64,000 bases of DNA from Streptomyces sp. NBRC 109706 (GCF_000974485.1 NZ_BBOM01000010.1:1-64000), one strand, 5' to 3'. Positions 27,801-36,568 are shown, counted from the first letter of the stretch. Program-made: numbers and translations. The notes: a model not told the origin generated them from the letters alone.

Positions 27801-30800
27801 GCGGGTGACCCTCGCCGAGACCCCCCAGGGCGCCTGGCGGGCCAGGATCCTGGCCGAGGACGAGACGACCGACGGTGGCTGGCTCCTCCACACCGAGGCC
27901 GAGGTGCGGCGGCTGGAGGGGGCGACCCCGTCCGGCCTCGATGACCTCGCCACGGTGCGGGAGCGCTGCCAGGAACAGCAGCGCGGCGCGGAGTTCTACC
28001 CCTGGCACGCCGCGCGCGGAAACCAGTGGAACGGCGCGTTCCGCGCGATCGAGAGGGTGTGGCGCCGCGACGGAGAGGCGCTGGCGGAGCTGAGCTGCCC
28101 CATGTCGATCCGCGCGGACATCAAGGGCCATCACTTCCATCCGGCGCTGCTGGACGCGAGCGGGCACGCGATGGCAGCGGCCCGGGCGGCGACCGCGCCC
28201 GGCGATGAGGGCGTCTTCGTCCTAGGCGGCATAGAGGAGTTCCGGCTGTACCGCCGGCCGCCCGCCGAACTGTTCAGCCACGCCCGGCTCAGGGAGAGCG
28301 ACCGTCAGGACTCGTTCACCGCGGACATCGACATCCGTGAGCGGGACGGGGCGCTGGTGGCACAACTGGTCGGCCTGCGCCTCCAGTATCTGAGCGGGCG
28401 CGCCCCCGAACCACTGGCAGTTCCGGAACCGCCCGCATCGACGTTGGGCAACCGGGCCCTGCACACCGTGGTCTGGGAGCCGGTCGCCGCCGAGCCGGCA
28501 CCGACCAGTGGCACGGATCCGGAGAACTACTGGCTGGTGCTGAGCGACAGCGGCCCCACCGGCCGGGCCCTCGTCCGTGAACTCGGGGACCGTGGCGAGC
28601 GGGTCGTCGTGGTGACCGCCGGCGCCGGCCCGCTGGCGGGGGCAGGAGACCGCTACCGGATGGACCTGGGCCAGGGGGACCACTACCGGCAACTGCTCGC
28701 CGAGGTCGCCCGGGAACCCGGCCGGTGCCGGGGGATCGTCCACCTGTGGGCGCTCGACGCGGTCGCCGGACTCGACGCCAGCGACGCCGAGATCCGGCGC
28801 GCGCAACTACTTTCCGCCGACAGCGTGGTGTCGCTGTGTCAGGCGCTGGAGAACGAGGGCCTCGAAGGAGCCCCACTCTGGCTGGTGACTCAGCACGCGC
28901 AGGCCACCCATCCCGAGGAGCGGGTACGTGCACCGTTCCAGGCGCTCCTGTGGGGACTGGGCCGCACCATCGCTGCCGAGGCTTCCGGCCTCGGCAGCCG
29001 GTTGGTCGATCTGGACCGGTCGCCGGCGAGCGTCGCCCGGCTGGTGGCCTCGCTGCGCGCCCCGGATCGCGAGGACCAGATCGCCTTGCGCGGCGGCAGG
29101 CGGCTGGTCGCGCGCCTCGTCCCGGCCCCGACATCGGGCGCCCACGCGCTGACGCTCACCAGCCCGGGCGTCCTGGACGATCTGGGACTCGCCGAACTGC
29201 CGCCCGCCGAGCGCCTGGCGGACGACGAGGTCCGCATCCGGGTCAGCCACGCGGGCGTCAACTACCGCGATGTCCTGCTGAGCGTGGGGATGTACCCCGG
29301 CCAGGACGAGAGCGCACCGGTCCTGGGCTGGGAGTGCGCCGGCACGGTCATCGAGGTCGGCCGCCAGGTCCGTGACGTGGCCGTGGGGGACGAGGTCATC
29401 GCCCTCGCCGAGGGGGCGTTGGCCTCGCAGGTGACAACCCTGGCGTGCCTGACAGCGCCACGTCCACGGTCGATCGGCGCGGCCGAGGCGGCGGGGCTGC
29501 CCGCCGCCTATCTGACGGCCTTTCACGCGTTGCACGAGTTGGCCGGGGTGAGCCGGGGACAGACGGTCCTGGTGCACTCGGCTACGGGCGGCACCGGCCG
29601 CGCCGCGCTGGCGGTGGCCCGTTGGCGGGGTGCCCGGGTCTTCGCCACCGCGGGAAACGCCGAGAAGCGCCGGCTGCTGACGGAACTGGGAGTCGAGGCG
29701 GTCGCCGACTCCCGCACCCTGGAGTTCGCCAGTACCTTCCGCGACGCCGCGGGAAGTGACGGCTTCGACATCATTTGCAATACCCTGGCCGGCCCGGCGG
29801 TCGAGGCCAATCTCTCCCTCATGGCGCCCTACGGCCACTATCTGGAGCTGGGGAAGCGCGACATTCTGGAGAACAACGCCCTGCCGTTGGGAGCGTTCGC
29901 ACGCAACCTCTCCTTCCATGCGGTCGACGTCGTCCACATGATCCAGCACGCGCCGCGACGCGCCGGTCGGATCCTGCGGGCGGTCGCCGAGCTGGTCGAC
30001 CGTGGTGAGCTTCCGGCGCTGCCCCACAGCGTGCACCCGGCCGAGAAGGCCGCCGGTGCGTTCCGGTTGATGGCCACGTCCCAGCACACCGGGAAGCTCG
30101 TGATCGCCTTCGAGGCGGATGGCTCTTCCCCGGTGCCGGCCGCGCGCACCGCCCCGGTCTCGATCCACGCGGGCGGCACCTACCTGGTCACCGGCGGTGC
30201 CGGTGGTATCGGCAGGTCGTTGGTGCGCTGGCTGGCCGACCAGGGGGCGCGCCATCTGCTGCTGACAGGCCGTCGTCAACTCGCCGATGTCGCAGGTTCC
30301 GAAGGGTGGCAAGCGCTCCAGGACGAGTTGGCGGGGCGTGGGGTCCAGTTCACCTACGAGGCGGTCGATGTCGCGGACGCGGGTGCCATGCGGGCGCTCC
30401 TCCGTGCCCGGCGGGCCGCAGGGTCGCCGCCGGTGCGCGGCGTCTTCCACGCGGCGGGTGTCATCGACTACCGACCGCTGTCGGACCTGCGCCCGGCGGA
30501 ACTGGCGCGCGTGCTGGCCGCGAAGGTGAGCGGAGCATGGAACCTGCACCGGATGCTGGCGGAGGAGCCGGTGGACGCGTTTGTGCTGTTCTCCTCCGGG
30601 TCCGCGCTCCTGGGATCCCCGCTGCTCGGCGGCTATGCGGCGGGCAACGCCTTCCTGGACGCGCTGGCCCAGCACCGGCACGGGGAAGGTCAGCCTGCCA
30701 CGGTCGTCAACTGGGGCTTCTGGAACAGCGTCGGAATGGTCGCCCGGCAGGAACAGGCCGAGGAGCGACGGCTGGTACCGCAGGGGATGTCCTCCTTCAG

Positions 30801-31371
30801 CCCGGACGAGGGGCTGGAGCTGCTGGGGCGGATCCTCGCCGATGGTCGCCCGGCGACCGCGGTTCTGCCTGCCGACTGGCCCGAGTGGGCACGCGCCTAC
30901 CCACGCGCCGCCCAGACGCCGCTGCTGGCCCACCTGGTCACCCACCCGGCGCCGGCCGCCGAGGCGGTGGATGGTGGCGACCGCGAACCGACCGTCGCCG
31001 TCACCGTGCCCAGGCGGGAACCAGCACAGGCACAGGTACCGGCACCAGAGAAGCCGTTGGCCAGGCAGGCAACGACGACGGAGCCCGCACCGGCCGCCGC
31101 CGAGGGCGGCGGGACCGACCTGGCTGAACTCCTCGACTTCCTCCGGCAGGAGGTCGCCGCCGTGATGGGGACCCGGCCTGAGCGGGTCAACCCGAACCGG
31201 CCGTTGAGCCGCATCGGGATGGACTCCCTGATGGCTGTGGAGCTGCGCAACCGGATACAACGCGCATACCGGGTGAAGCTCCCGATGGTGCGACTGCTCA
31301 AGGACGGGACCGTCACTACGGTCGCCGAGGCGCTGGCCACCGAACTCACCACCGTCCATGTCTCGGCCTGA
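24847..31371 (+). CDS. Single-module reducing type I polyketide synthase
   Basis: A 2174-residue PKS with order KS-AT-DH-psiKR-ER-KR-ACP. The KS has Cys183 (DTACSS), His319 (EAHGTGT) and His358 (NIGHAEAAAG). The AT has Ser634 (GHSMGES) and the specificity box VDFASH, which does not clearly separate malonyl from methylmalonyl. The DH has His933 and Asp in LLDASGH. The ER has the NADPH loop HSATGGTGR (from residue 1578). The KR has TGGAGGIGR (about 1782) and Tyr1930. The ACP Ser is 2127 in GMDSLMAVE. No thioesterase is present. One fully reducing module suggests iterative use to build a fatty-acid-like chain. GGAGG lies six bases before ATG 24847; the frame is open further up but without family sequence. 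Confidence 0.93.
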   Translation: MPHDHPVPTPREPIAIVGLAGRFADASTPPELWRMLVDGRDAVTEIPPERYDIDSVYDPRPRTPGRTISRWGGLLRDVDAFDAEFFGISPREADRMDPQQRLLLETAYEALEDAGQTRANLAGSDGGVFIGQLGGDYWHLQYADRERLNLHAMTGAASRAITSGRLSYAFDLRGPSVTVDTACSSALVAVHHAVQALRLGECPVALAGGVNLVLLPEEGVVYSGAGMLAADGRCKFADASGDGFVRSDGVGVVVLKRLTDALADGDRVRAVLLGSAIGNDGDSSGYLVTPSVEGQRRVLQRAYRDAGVDPRDVDFVEAHGTGTSVGDPVELAALADVLGPRAAGEECLVGSVKTNIGHAEAAAGIAGLIKAVLCLEHGTVPPNLHLETPNPAVDWDDLPLTVPTRATPLPAHDRPALAGVSSFGFSGTNAHLVLRAAPPADDAGLENDDGRARLLTLSAATTPALRASAAALADHLTGDGTRQSLRDICHTAATRRTRHEARLALAVEDRAEAAESLRAFAEGQAEAGVATSDYTAPGHRPRIAFVFPGQGSQWPGMAQELLDDEPVFARTMAACDRAIHAEAGWSVRQVLREADEDRLAELDVIQPTLWAIEISLAELWRSWGVEPDVVIGHSMGESAAAYVSGALSLADAASVICRRSRLAKALTGRGTMAWVALPVEEARQALAGHEERVAVAAVNSPTSTLLSGEHEALEQILAALDAREVDNRRVNVDFASHCPQMDELREPLLAALEHLRPRAGRVPLQSTVLGEAIDGAGMDAAYWARNLREPVDFVSAVRAQLADGETVFVEMSPHPLLVAGIREVADAHPGAEAWATGSIRRYAGSRADLLGAAAVLHTAGVELDAAALNDTGRFVPLPGYPWQRTRHWLAPPNTPAEQAATHPLLGEPVPGVEGALAWEGSLSLDQHAYLRDHRVQDSVIVPGTAHLELITAAARSAIGAGPLSLSEVRYHRALFLDEGGPAPMVRVTLAETPQGAWRARILAEDETTDGGWLLHTEAEVRRLEGATPSGLDDLATVRERCQEQQRGAEFYPWHAARGNQWNGAFRAIERVWRRDGEALAELSCPMSIRADIKGHHFHPALLDASGHAMAAARAATAPGDEGVFVLGGIEEFRLYRRPPAELFSHARLRESDRQDSFTADIDIRERDGALVAQLVGLRLQYLSGRAPEPLAVPEPPASTLGNRALHTVVWEPVAAEPAPTSGTDPENYWLVLSDSGPTGRALVRELGDRGERVVVVTAGAGPLAGAGDRYRMDLGQGDHYRQLLAEVAREPGRCRGIVHLWALDAVAGLDASDAEIRRAQLLSADSVVSLCQALENEGLEGAPLWLVTQHAQATHPEERVRAPFQALLWGLGRTIAAEASGLGSRLVDLDRSPASVARLVASLRAPDREDQIALRGGRRLVARLVPAPTSGAHALTLTSPGVLDDLGLAELPPAERLADDEVRIRVSHAGVNYRDVLLSVGMYPGQDESAPVLGWECAGTVIEVGRQVRDVAVGDEVIALAEGALASQVTTLACLTAPRPRSIGAAEAAGLPAAYLTAFHALHELAGVSRGQTVLVHSATGGTGRAALAVARWRGARVFATAGNAEKRRLLTELGVEAVADSRTLEFASTFRDAAGSDGFDIICNTLAGPAVEANLSLMAPYGHYLELGKRDILENNALPLGAFARNLSFHAVDVVHMIQHAPRRAGRILRAVAELVDRGELPALPHSVHPAEKAAGAFRLMATSQHTGKLVIAFEADGSSPVPAARTAPVSIHAGGTYLVTGGAGGIGRSLVRWLADQGARHLLLTGRRQLADVAGSEGWQALQDELAGRGVQFTYEAVDVADAGAMRALLRARRAAGSPPVRGVFHAAGVIDYRPLSDLRPAELARVLAAKVSGAWNLHRMLAEEPVDAFVLFSSGSALLGSPLLGGYAAGNAFLDALAQHRHGEGQPATVVNWGFWNSVGMVARQEQAEERRLVPQGMSSFSPDEGLELLGRILADGRPATAVLPADWPEWARAYPRAAQTPLLAHLVTHPAPAAEAVDGGDREPTVAVTVPRREPAQAQVPAPEKPLARQATTTEPAPAAAEGGGTDLAELLDFLRQEVAAVMGTRPERVNPNRPLSRIGMDSLMAVELRNRIQRAYRVKLPMVRLLKDGTVTTVAEALATELTTVHVSA

Positions 31372-31398
31372 CCGAGCGCGCGAGAAGGACAGCTGACG

Positions 31399-32442
31399 AT
31401 GAAGACACCCGACATTCGCATCGCGGGTCTGGGGACATACGTTCCCGAGACCGTCGACGCGCGCAAGGCCGTGGCGCTGGGCCTCTACGACGCGGAGGAC
31501 TACGAGTTCTACGGCTGGACCGGCGCGGCCGTGGCCGATGACATGCCGGCCCCCGACATGGCGATCGCCGCCGCCCAGCAGGCGATGGAACGCTCGGGGG
31601 CCCACCCCCACGACCTCGATCTCCACATCCACGCCTGCGGGCACGAGCAGGGGCCGGAAGGCTGGTCGGCGCAGCACTACATCCTGCGGCACCTGACCGA
31701 CCGCGACATTCCCTCCTTCCGGGTATGGCAGGCGTGCAGCGGCCTGATCGGCTCGCTGGAGCTGGCGGCCTGCTACCTGATGGCAGTGCCCGAGCGCACC
31801 ACCGCGCTGCTGACCGGTTCGGACAACGTGGGGACCCCGAACTTCAACCGGTGGGCGTTCGGCATCCAGAACGGGGTGCTGGGCGATGCGGGCAGCGCGG
31901 TGCTGCTCTCCACCCGCGAGGGCTTCGCCACTCTGGTAGCGATCAACACAGGCTCCACCGCCGAGGTGGAGGAGCAGTACCGGGGCGCGGAGCCGCTGTT
32001 CCCGCCGTCGCTGACGGTGGGCCGTTCCATGGACTTCAAGGAACGGCTCGCCGCGGCCGGCGGCCTGGAGGAGACCGTCGCCGAAGTCGTCCGACGCCAG
32101 GGCGAGCTGCGGACGGAGATCGCGCTGCGCACGCTCGCCGAGGCGGGCCTTGAGCCGGCGGACGTGACCAGGGTGGCGCACGTCTTCACGGGTCAGGAGA
32201 GCTATCTCAAGGTCATTCTCGACCCTATGGGGCTCTCCCCCGACCAGGGGCTGTTGGAGTTCGGCCGGGCTCTCGGGCATCTGACCGTCAGCGATCAGGT
32301 CGTCGGCCTCGACCACCTCGTCGCCGAGGGTGAGGTCGGCCCCGGAGACCACGTCCTGATCGTCGCCCACGGCGGTGGGGTCTCCATCACCTGCGCCGTC
32401 GTGCGCATCGACCAACGGCCGCCCTGGGCCCGCCGCCGCTGA
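31399..32442 (+). CDS. KASIII-like ketosynthase or acyltransferase
   Basis: A thiolase-fold protein of 347 residues, 27 bases after the PKS. The active Cys is in VWQACSGLIGS. The position of the KASIII Asn box (GNTSAAS in FabH) reads GHLTVSDQ, so Asn is replaced by His with a nearby Asp, a layout seen in KASIII-like acyltransferases of secondary metabolism. VAHGGGVSITCAV closes the fold. It may load a starter (possibly an arsono-acyl group), make the first condensation, or release the chain; the sequence alone cannot choose. Confidence 0.8.
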   Translation: MKTPDIRIAGLGTYVPETVDARKAVALGLYDAEDYEFYGWTGAAVADDMPAPDMAIAAAQQAMERSGAHPHDLDLHIHACGHEQGPEGWSAQHYILRHLTDRDIPSFRVWQACSGLIGSLELAACYLMAVPERTTALLTGSDNVGTPNFNRWAFGIQNGVLGDAGSAVLLSTREGFATLVAINTGSTAEVEEQYRGAEPLFPPSLTVGRSMDFKERLAAAGGLEETVAEVVRRQGELRTEIALRTLAEAGLEPADVTRVAHVFTGQESYLKVILDPMGLSPDQGLLEFGRALGHLTVSDQVVGLDHLVAEGEVGPGDHVLIVAHGGGVSITCAVVRIDQRPPWARRR

Positions 32443-32448
32443 CCGTCA

Positions 32449-32480
32449 CCCACCGGGGCGGGCACCCCCGCCCCGGTGGG
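32449..32480. terminator. Strong hairpin between the KASIII and DedA genes
   Basis: Arms at 32449-32462 and 32467-32480 (CCCACCGGGGCGGG and its complement) pair perfectly over 14 bases with a 4-base loop. No U-tract follows, as is common in Streptomyces terminators. It may end or attenuate transcription from the PKS promoter before the DedA-decarboxylase pair. Confidence 0.65.
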
Positions 32481-32518
32481 GCCGCATCCGACTCATCCAC
32501 TCCTGGGGGCTTCTTCCC

Positions 32519-33220
32519 GTGTCCACGCTTGCCTCGTCGTCACCGCTGCTCGACGCGGAGGCGCTGATCTCCGCGTTCGGCTTGCTCGGCATCATGATCA
32601 CCGTCTTCGCCCAGTGCGGCGTCGTCTTCTGCTTTTTCCTCCCCGGCGACTCCCTGTTGTTCACCTCGGGACTCCTGGTGGCCAACGACCAGTTCCTGCA
32701 CCAGCCTCTCTGGGTGGTGATGCTGGTGGTGGTCGTGGCCGCCGTGCTGGGCAACCAGTTCGGCTACGCTTTCGGAAACCGGGTCGGGCCGGCTCTGTTC
32801 CGACGCCCCAACTCCCGTTTCTTCAAAGCGCAGAACGCGGAGCGCGCGCACGACTTCATGCTCAAGCACGGCCCCAAGGCCCTGCTCATGGCCCGGTTCA
32901 TTCCCGTCTTCCGAACCTTCATCCCGATCATCGCCGGGGTGGGACGGATGCGGTATCGCACCTTCCTGCTCTACTCCATCGTCGGGGCCGTGGTGTGGTC
33001 GGTCAGCCTCAACCTGATCGGTTTCTATTTGGGGCAGATCGAGTTCGTCCGGAACAACATCGAATCCATCGTCATCGGGATCGTGTTGGTCTCCGGCATC
33101 CCCGTCATCATGGAAGCGGTCAAGATGCGCCGCCGAGCGAAGGCGGAGCGCTCCGCCGCTGCCACCGACTCACCCGCCGACGCCACCTCCGACGCCCAGG
33201 AAACGGAGCCGCAGCCGTGA
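32519..33220 (+). CDS. DedA-family membrane protein
   Basis: A polytopic membrane protein of 233 residues with DedA/SNARE-associated features: FFLPGDSLLFTSGLL, GNQFGYAFGNRVGPALF, and the conserved ARFIPVFRTFIPIIAG with its arginines. DedA proteins act in lipid scrambling and membrane homeostasis, and some relate to metalloid resistance. The GTG at 32519 fits the N-terminus (STLASSSPLLDAEAL). Its stop overlaps the next gene's GTG by four bases (GTGA), so it is coupled to the decarboxylase. Its role in the pathway is unknown. Confidence 0.85.
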   Translation: MSTLASSSPLLDAEALISAFGLLGIMITVFAQCGVVFCFFLPGDSLLFTSGLLVANDQFLHQPLWVVMLVVVVAAVLGNQFGYAFGNRVGPALFRRPNSRFFKAQNAERAHDFMLKHGPKALLMARFIPVFRTFIPIIAGVGRMRYRTFLLYSIVGAVVWSVSLNLIGFYLGQIEFVRNNIESIVIGIVLVSGIPVIMEAVKMRRRAKAERSAAATDSPADATSDAQETEPQP

Positions 33221-34338
33221 TCAGCGCCGAGGATTTCTGCACCCTGCTGGAGGCCCGTGGGTACACCACGGCCAGCGGCGTGCCCTGCTCCCACTTCGGA
33301 GGCCCCATCGCGCTGTTGGGAGCCAGGGAGGGGCGCTATGTGCCGGCGCCCAACGAGGGCAGCGCGCTGGCGGTGGCGGCTGGCGCCGCCCTCGCGGGAC
33401 GGCGTGCCTATGTGATGCTGCAGAACTCGGGTCTTGGCAACCTCATCAACCCGCTCACCTCGCTGGTAATGATGTACCGCCTGCCGGTCCTGACGTTCAC
33501 CAGCCTCAGGGGCTGGCCAGACCCCACGACCGACGAGCCACAGCACGCCGTCATGGGGCCGGCCACACCCCCGCTGCTCGAAGCGGTCGGCGCCCCTCAC
33601 CACATCCTCCGCAAGAACGACGGCCCGTCCGAGTTCGAGCTCATACTCGACGCCACGGACAAGGAACTCACCGCGGGGCGCGCGCCCTTCGTCCTGGTCG
33701 AGCGGGGCGCCATCGGCAAGGTAACAGTCGAACTACCCCCCGAGAAGCTGGGGTTGACGGCAGCGCAAGCGATCCGGGTGGTGACGGACGCCTTGCCAGG
33801 AGCCATGGTCATCGCCACCACCGGCTACACCGGGCGCGACGCCTTCGCGGTCGCTGACCGCCCCGGCGCCTTCTATATGCAGGGGTCGATGGGACACGCC
33901 CCCTCCCTGGCGCTCGGGGTGGCGCTCTCCCATCCGGAACGGACCGTGGTCGTACTCGACGGCGACGGTGCCCTGTTGATGCACCTGGGGGCACTGTCGA
34001 TGATCGGCCACATGGCTCCGCCGAATCTGGTCCATGTCGTACTGGACAACGGGGTCCACGAGTCGACGGGGGGCCAGGCGACGACGTCCGCGACCACGTC
34101 GTTCACCGAGTCGGCGCTGGCGGCGGGCTATGTGAGCGCCCTTTCCTGCACGGCCGAGCAGGACCTGGCGCGGGCGGTCGTCGCCGCCGACGCGGCCGAA
34201 GGCCCCGCGTTGGTGCGGGTCAGGACCCTGCCGCGTACCGGAGAGATGCCGCCACGAGCGACAGCGGCACTGGGGCCCGAGGCGATGCGGGACCGGTTCC
34301 TCAATGCACTCGACGCCGGCGAACCCCCTCAAAACTGA
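33217..34338 (+). CDS. Phosphonopyruvate-decarboxylase-like enzyme
   Basis: A thiamine-diphosphate enzyme of 373 residues in the phosphonopyruvate/sulfopyruvate decarboxylase family. The N-terminal Pyr domain has GVPCSHFGGP, the TPP glutamate in APNEGSALAVAAG, and NSGLGNLINPLTSL. The C-terminal PP domain has GSMGHAPSLALGVA and the metal motif DGDGALLMHLGAL ending in VVLDN. By family, it decarboxylates phosphonopyruvate to phosphonoacetaldehyde. With arsonopyruvate it would give arsonoacetaldehyde and pull the unfavourable mutase step forward. The GTG start overlaps the DedA stop. Confidence 0.88.
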   Translation: MISAEDFCTLLEARGYTTASGVPCSHFGGPIALLGAREGRYVPAPNEGSALAVAAGAALAGRRAYVMLQNSGLGNLINPLTSLVMMYRLPVLTFTSLRGWPDPTTDEPQHAVMGPATPPLLEAVGAPHHILRKNDGPSEFELILDATDKELTAGRAPFVLVERGAIGKVTVELPPEKLGLTAAQAIRVVTDALPGAMVIATTGYTGRDAFAVADRPGAFYMQGSMGHAPSLALGVALSHPERTVVVLDGDGALLMHLGALSMIGHMAPPNLVHVVLDNGVHESTGGQATTSATTSFTESALAAGYVSALSCTAEQDLARAVVAADAAEGPALVRVRTLPRTGEMPPRATAALGPEAMRDRFLNALDAGEPPQN

Positions 34339-34375
34339 CGGTCTGGCGGCCCGCCCGGGACGGGCCGCCGGACCG
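34339..34375. terminator. Bidirectional terminator hairpin
   Basis: Arms 34339-34353 and 34361-34375 pair over 15 bases with one G-T wobble-type mismatch, around a 7-base loop. It starts right after the decarboxylase stop and ends five bases before the convergent arsR stop, so it can end both transcripts. Confidence 0.75.
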
Positions 34376-34380
34376 CGATC

Positions 34381-34770
34381 TCATCCCCCGGCACCCTCGG
34401 GAGCGCTATTGGAACAGGCCGCGACCGCCCGGGGATCCAGCGCGGCAAGGCTGGCGAAGACCCGCAAGGGCTCGGCCAACGCCTGACAGCACATCACGTA
34501 CTGGTTGCTGCGCCCCTTGGGGATGGCCTCCACCAGCTGTTGTTCCCGCAGCGGAGCGAGGTGGTGGCTGACCAGGGTCTGGCTGAGCCCGGTCGCCTCC
34601 TGCAACTCCTTGACCGTGCGCGGGCGTTGAGCGATCAGCAGGACCAGGGTCAGGCGTGTCTCGTCAGCCAGGGCCCGAAGCTTGGGGGCGAGCACCTGGG
34701 CATGCTGGCGTTCGCCGAGCCAGCGCGCCGGGTCGCTGACGGCGACGTTGAGTTCGGATGGGCGTCCCAT
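34381..34770 (-). CDS. arsR: ArsR-family regulator with a CC motif
   Basis: A 129-residue winged-helix protein (LRALADETRLTLVLLI, recognition helix SQTLVSHHLAPLREQQLV). The usual CVC motif is absent, but vicinal cysteines in NQYVMCCQAL after the wing could bind As(III). GGAGGTGG lies upstream of ATG 34770. It is transcribed away from the cluster core in the same direction as the MFS gene, 91 bases downstream of that gene, so it likely controls the exporter. Confidence 0.85.
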   Translation of the reverse strand: MGRPSELNVAVSDPARWLGERQHAQVLAPKLRALADETRLTLVLLIAQRPRTVKELQEATGLSQTLVSHHLAPLREQQLVEAIPKGRSNQYVMCCQALAEPLRVFASLAALDPRAVAACSNSAPEGAGG

Positions 34771-34861
34771 CGCCACCTCCTCCTGCCTCCTGGCCTCGGT
34801 GCCGGGCCGCGGCATGGCGGAGGCCCGGTCGATCCTACGTGTCACGGGGCGTCCGCGTCCG

Positions 34862-36424
34862 TCAGGAGCCGGTCGCTGTCTCGGCCGTCTCACGGTGCGG
34901 TTCCCCCGGCTCTGGGCCGTCCTCGTCCGGGTCGAGCCGGGTCCGTGGCAACACGAAGGCGGAGACGATCGCGCCGATCGCCGCGACAGCCGCCGCCACC
35001 GTGAGGGTCGCGGCGAAGCCGGAGACAAAGGCCTGTTGGGCGGTCTCCAGCAGCCGTTGACCGGTGGCTCCACCGGTCTGTTCAGCGACGGCAGTGGCGC
35101 CGGCGAGCGACTCCCGAACGGTGTCCCCCACGCCTGCGGGCAGTTGGTCGGCGGCGGGCAGCTCGGACCGGTAGAGGGTGACGATCAGACTGCCGGAGAC
35201 AGCGATGCCCAGGGCGCCGCCGACCTGCATGCCGACGTCGGCGACGGCCGAACCGGCGCCGGCCTGGCGGGCGGCGGAGACCACCAGGATCGCGTCGACA
35301 GCGGCCGGCAGCGCGATGCCCATGCCCAGCCCGAAGACGGCCAGGCCAACCAGCGCCTGGGTCTGGTCATCGACCCCGAGACCGGCCAGGACGCCCAACC
35401 CGGCGGAGCACAGCACCAGGCCGACGACCACCGTGGCCTTCAACCCCAACCGCTCGACCAGGCGCGGCGAGAGCGGCGCGCCGATCATCATGGTCCCGAT
35501 GGCGAGCATCCGCAGTCCGGCGCCGAGGGGGTCCAGTTCGAGGACCGACTGCAGGTACTGGGTGAGGAGATAGAGGCCGCTGTAGAGCCCGAAGGAGGTG
35601 CAGGCGATGGCGAGCGCCCCACCGCCGTAGCGACTGTTGAGGAAGAGCCCGATGGTGATCATGGGCTTGGAGGTGTGGCGCTCCCAGGCGACGAAGGCGG
35701 CCATCAGGGCAAGGCCGAGGGTCAGGGAGGCCAGTGTGACCGGGTCGGCCCACCCGTTGTGCGGGGCCTCGACGAGGCCGTAGACGATGGCGACCAGGCC
35801 CGCGACGGAGAGCAGGGCGCCCACCAGGTCGAGTCCCGGGTGGTTCTCCGCCCTGGATTCGGGGATGAGCTTGGCCGCGCCGACGAGGGCGACGGCGGCG
35901 AGCGGCACGTTGATGAGGAAGAGCGAGCCCCACCAGAAGTGCTCCAGGAGCAGGCCGCTGACGAGCGGGCCAAGTGGCACGCCGACAGCAGCGGCGCCCG
36001 ACCAGATGCCGATGGCCTTGCCCTGTTCCTCCAGGGGAAAGACGTCCTTGATGATCGCCAGGGTGGCCGGCATCATCAGCGCCGCCGAGATGCCCATCAA
36101 CGCCCGGAAGGTGATGAGCAGTTCCGGGCTGTTGGCGAACGCCGCTCCCAGGCTGGTGAGGGCGAAGGCCGTGAGGCCGAGCGCGAGCAGCCGCCTTCGG
36201 CCGAAGCGGTCGGAGAGGCCACCGGCCATCAGCAGCAGCCCGCCGAAGGCCAGCGCGTAGGAGTCGACCGTCCACTGCAGTTGGCTGCTGCTCGCGTCCA
36301 GGTCGGTCTGGATGCTGGGAAGGGCGAGGTTGAGGATCAGGGTGTCCAGGCCGATGAGGACCAGGCTCAGGCACAGGATGGCCAGAATCTTCCACCGGTC
36401 CGGATGACCGCCGGGGTGCTTCAC
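34862..36424 (-). CDS. MFS multidrug exporter, DHA2 type (14 helices)
   Basis: A 520-residue drug/proton antiporter with about 14 membrane helices. Family marks are LDTLILNLALPSIQTDL, QLQWTVDSYALAF, GGLSDRFGRRRLLALGL and the motif-C region GPLVSGLLLEHFWW. The GTG 36424 has GAGGAG upstream. It probably exports the cluster's product or an organoarsenical. A palindrome 87 bases upstream of the start is a likely operator. Confidence 0.88.
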   Translation of the reverse strand: MKHPGGHPDRWKILAILCLSLVLIGLDTLILNLALPSIQTDLDASSSQLQWTVDSYALAFGGLLLMAGGLSDRFGRRRLLALGLTAFALTSLGAAFANSPELLITFRALMGISAALMMPATLAIIKDVFPLEEQGKAIGIWSGAAAVGVPLGPLVSGLLLEHFWWGSLFLINVPLAAVALVGAAKLIPESRAENHPGLDLVGALLSVAGLVAIVYGLVEAPHNGWADPVTLASLTLGLALMAAFVAWERHTSKPMITIGLFLNSRYGGGALAIACTSFGLYSGLYLLTQYLQSVLELDPLGAGLRMLAIGTMMIGAPLSPRLVERLGLKATVVVGLVLCSAGLGVLAGLGVDDQTQALVGLAVFGLGMGIALPAAVDAILVVSAARQAGAGSAVADVGMQVGGALGIAVSGSLIVTLYRSELPAADQLPAGVGDTVRESLAGATAVAEQTGGATGQRLLETAQQAFVSGFAATLTVAAAVAAIGAIVSAFVLPRTRLDPDEDGPEPGEPHRETAETATGS

Positions 36425-36510
36425 GTACTTCTCCTCGGTGCGTGGCAGGAGGGCCCTGCTGTCTCGTCGGAGTGGGAGGGCCCTGTTTCGGCGCGCCACA
36501 CTAACCACAG

Positions 36511-36529
36511 ATGCTGTTATCAACAGCAT
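36511..36529. promoter_or_regulatory. Palindromic operator before the MFS exporter
   Basis: ATGCTGTT-ATC-AACAGCAT has perfect 8-base arms and lies upstream of the exporter start. The neighbouring ArsR-type regulator (34381-34770) is the obvious candidate to bind it. Direct repeats of CAATCAAG (36549-36556 and 36561-36568) lie just upstream. Confidence 0.55.
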
Positions 36530-36568
36530 GGACTGTTGAATTGAGAGACAATCAAGCGCGCAATCAAG

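Noticed and set aside
28807..32415. A 1202-codon minus-strand open frame opposite the PKS and KASIII genes
   Set aside because: It is the mirror of strongly coding plus-strand sequence in GC-rich DNA, with no recognisable motif or ribosome site.
34682..36544. A 620-codon plus-strand open frame opposite the MFS exporter
   Set aside because: Composition is Gly/Asp/Glu/Arg-rich without domains; the minus strand encodes a clear 14-helix transporter.
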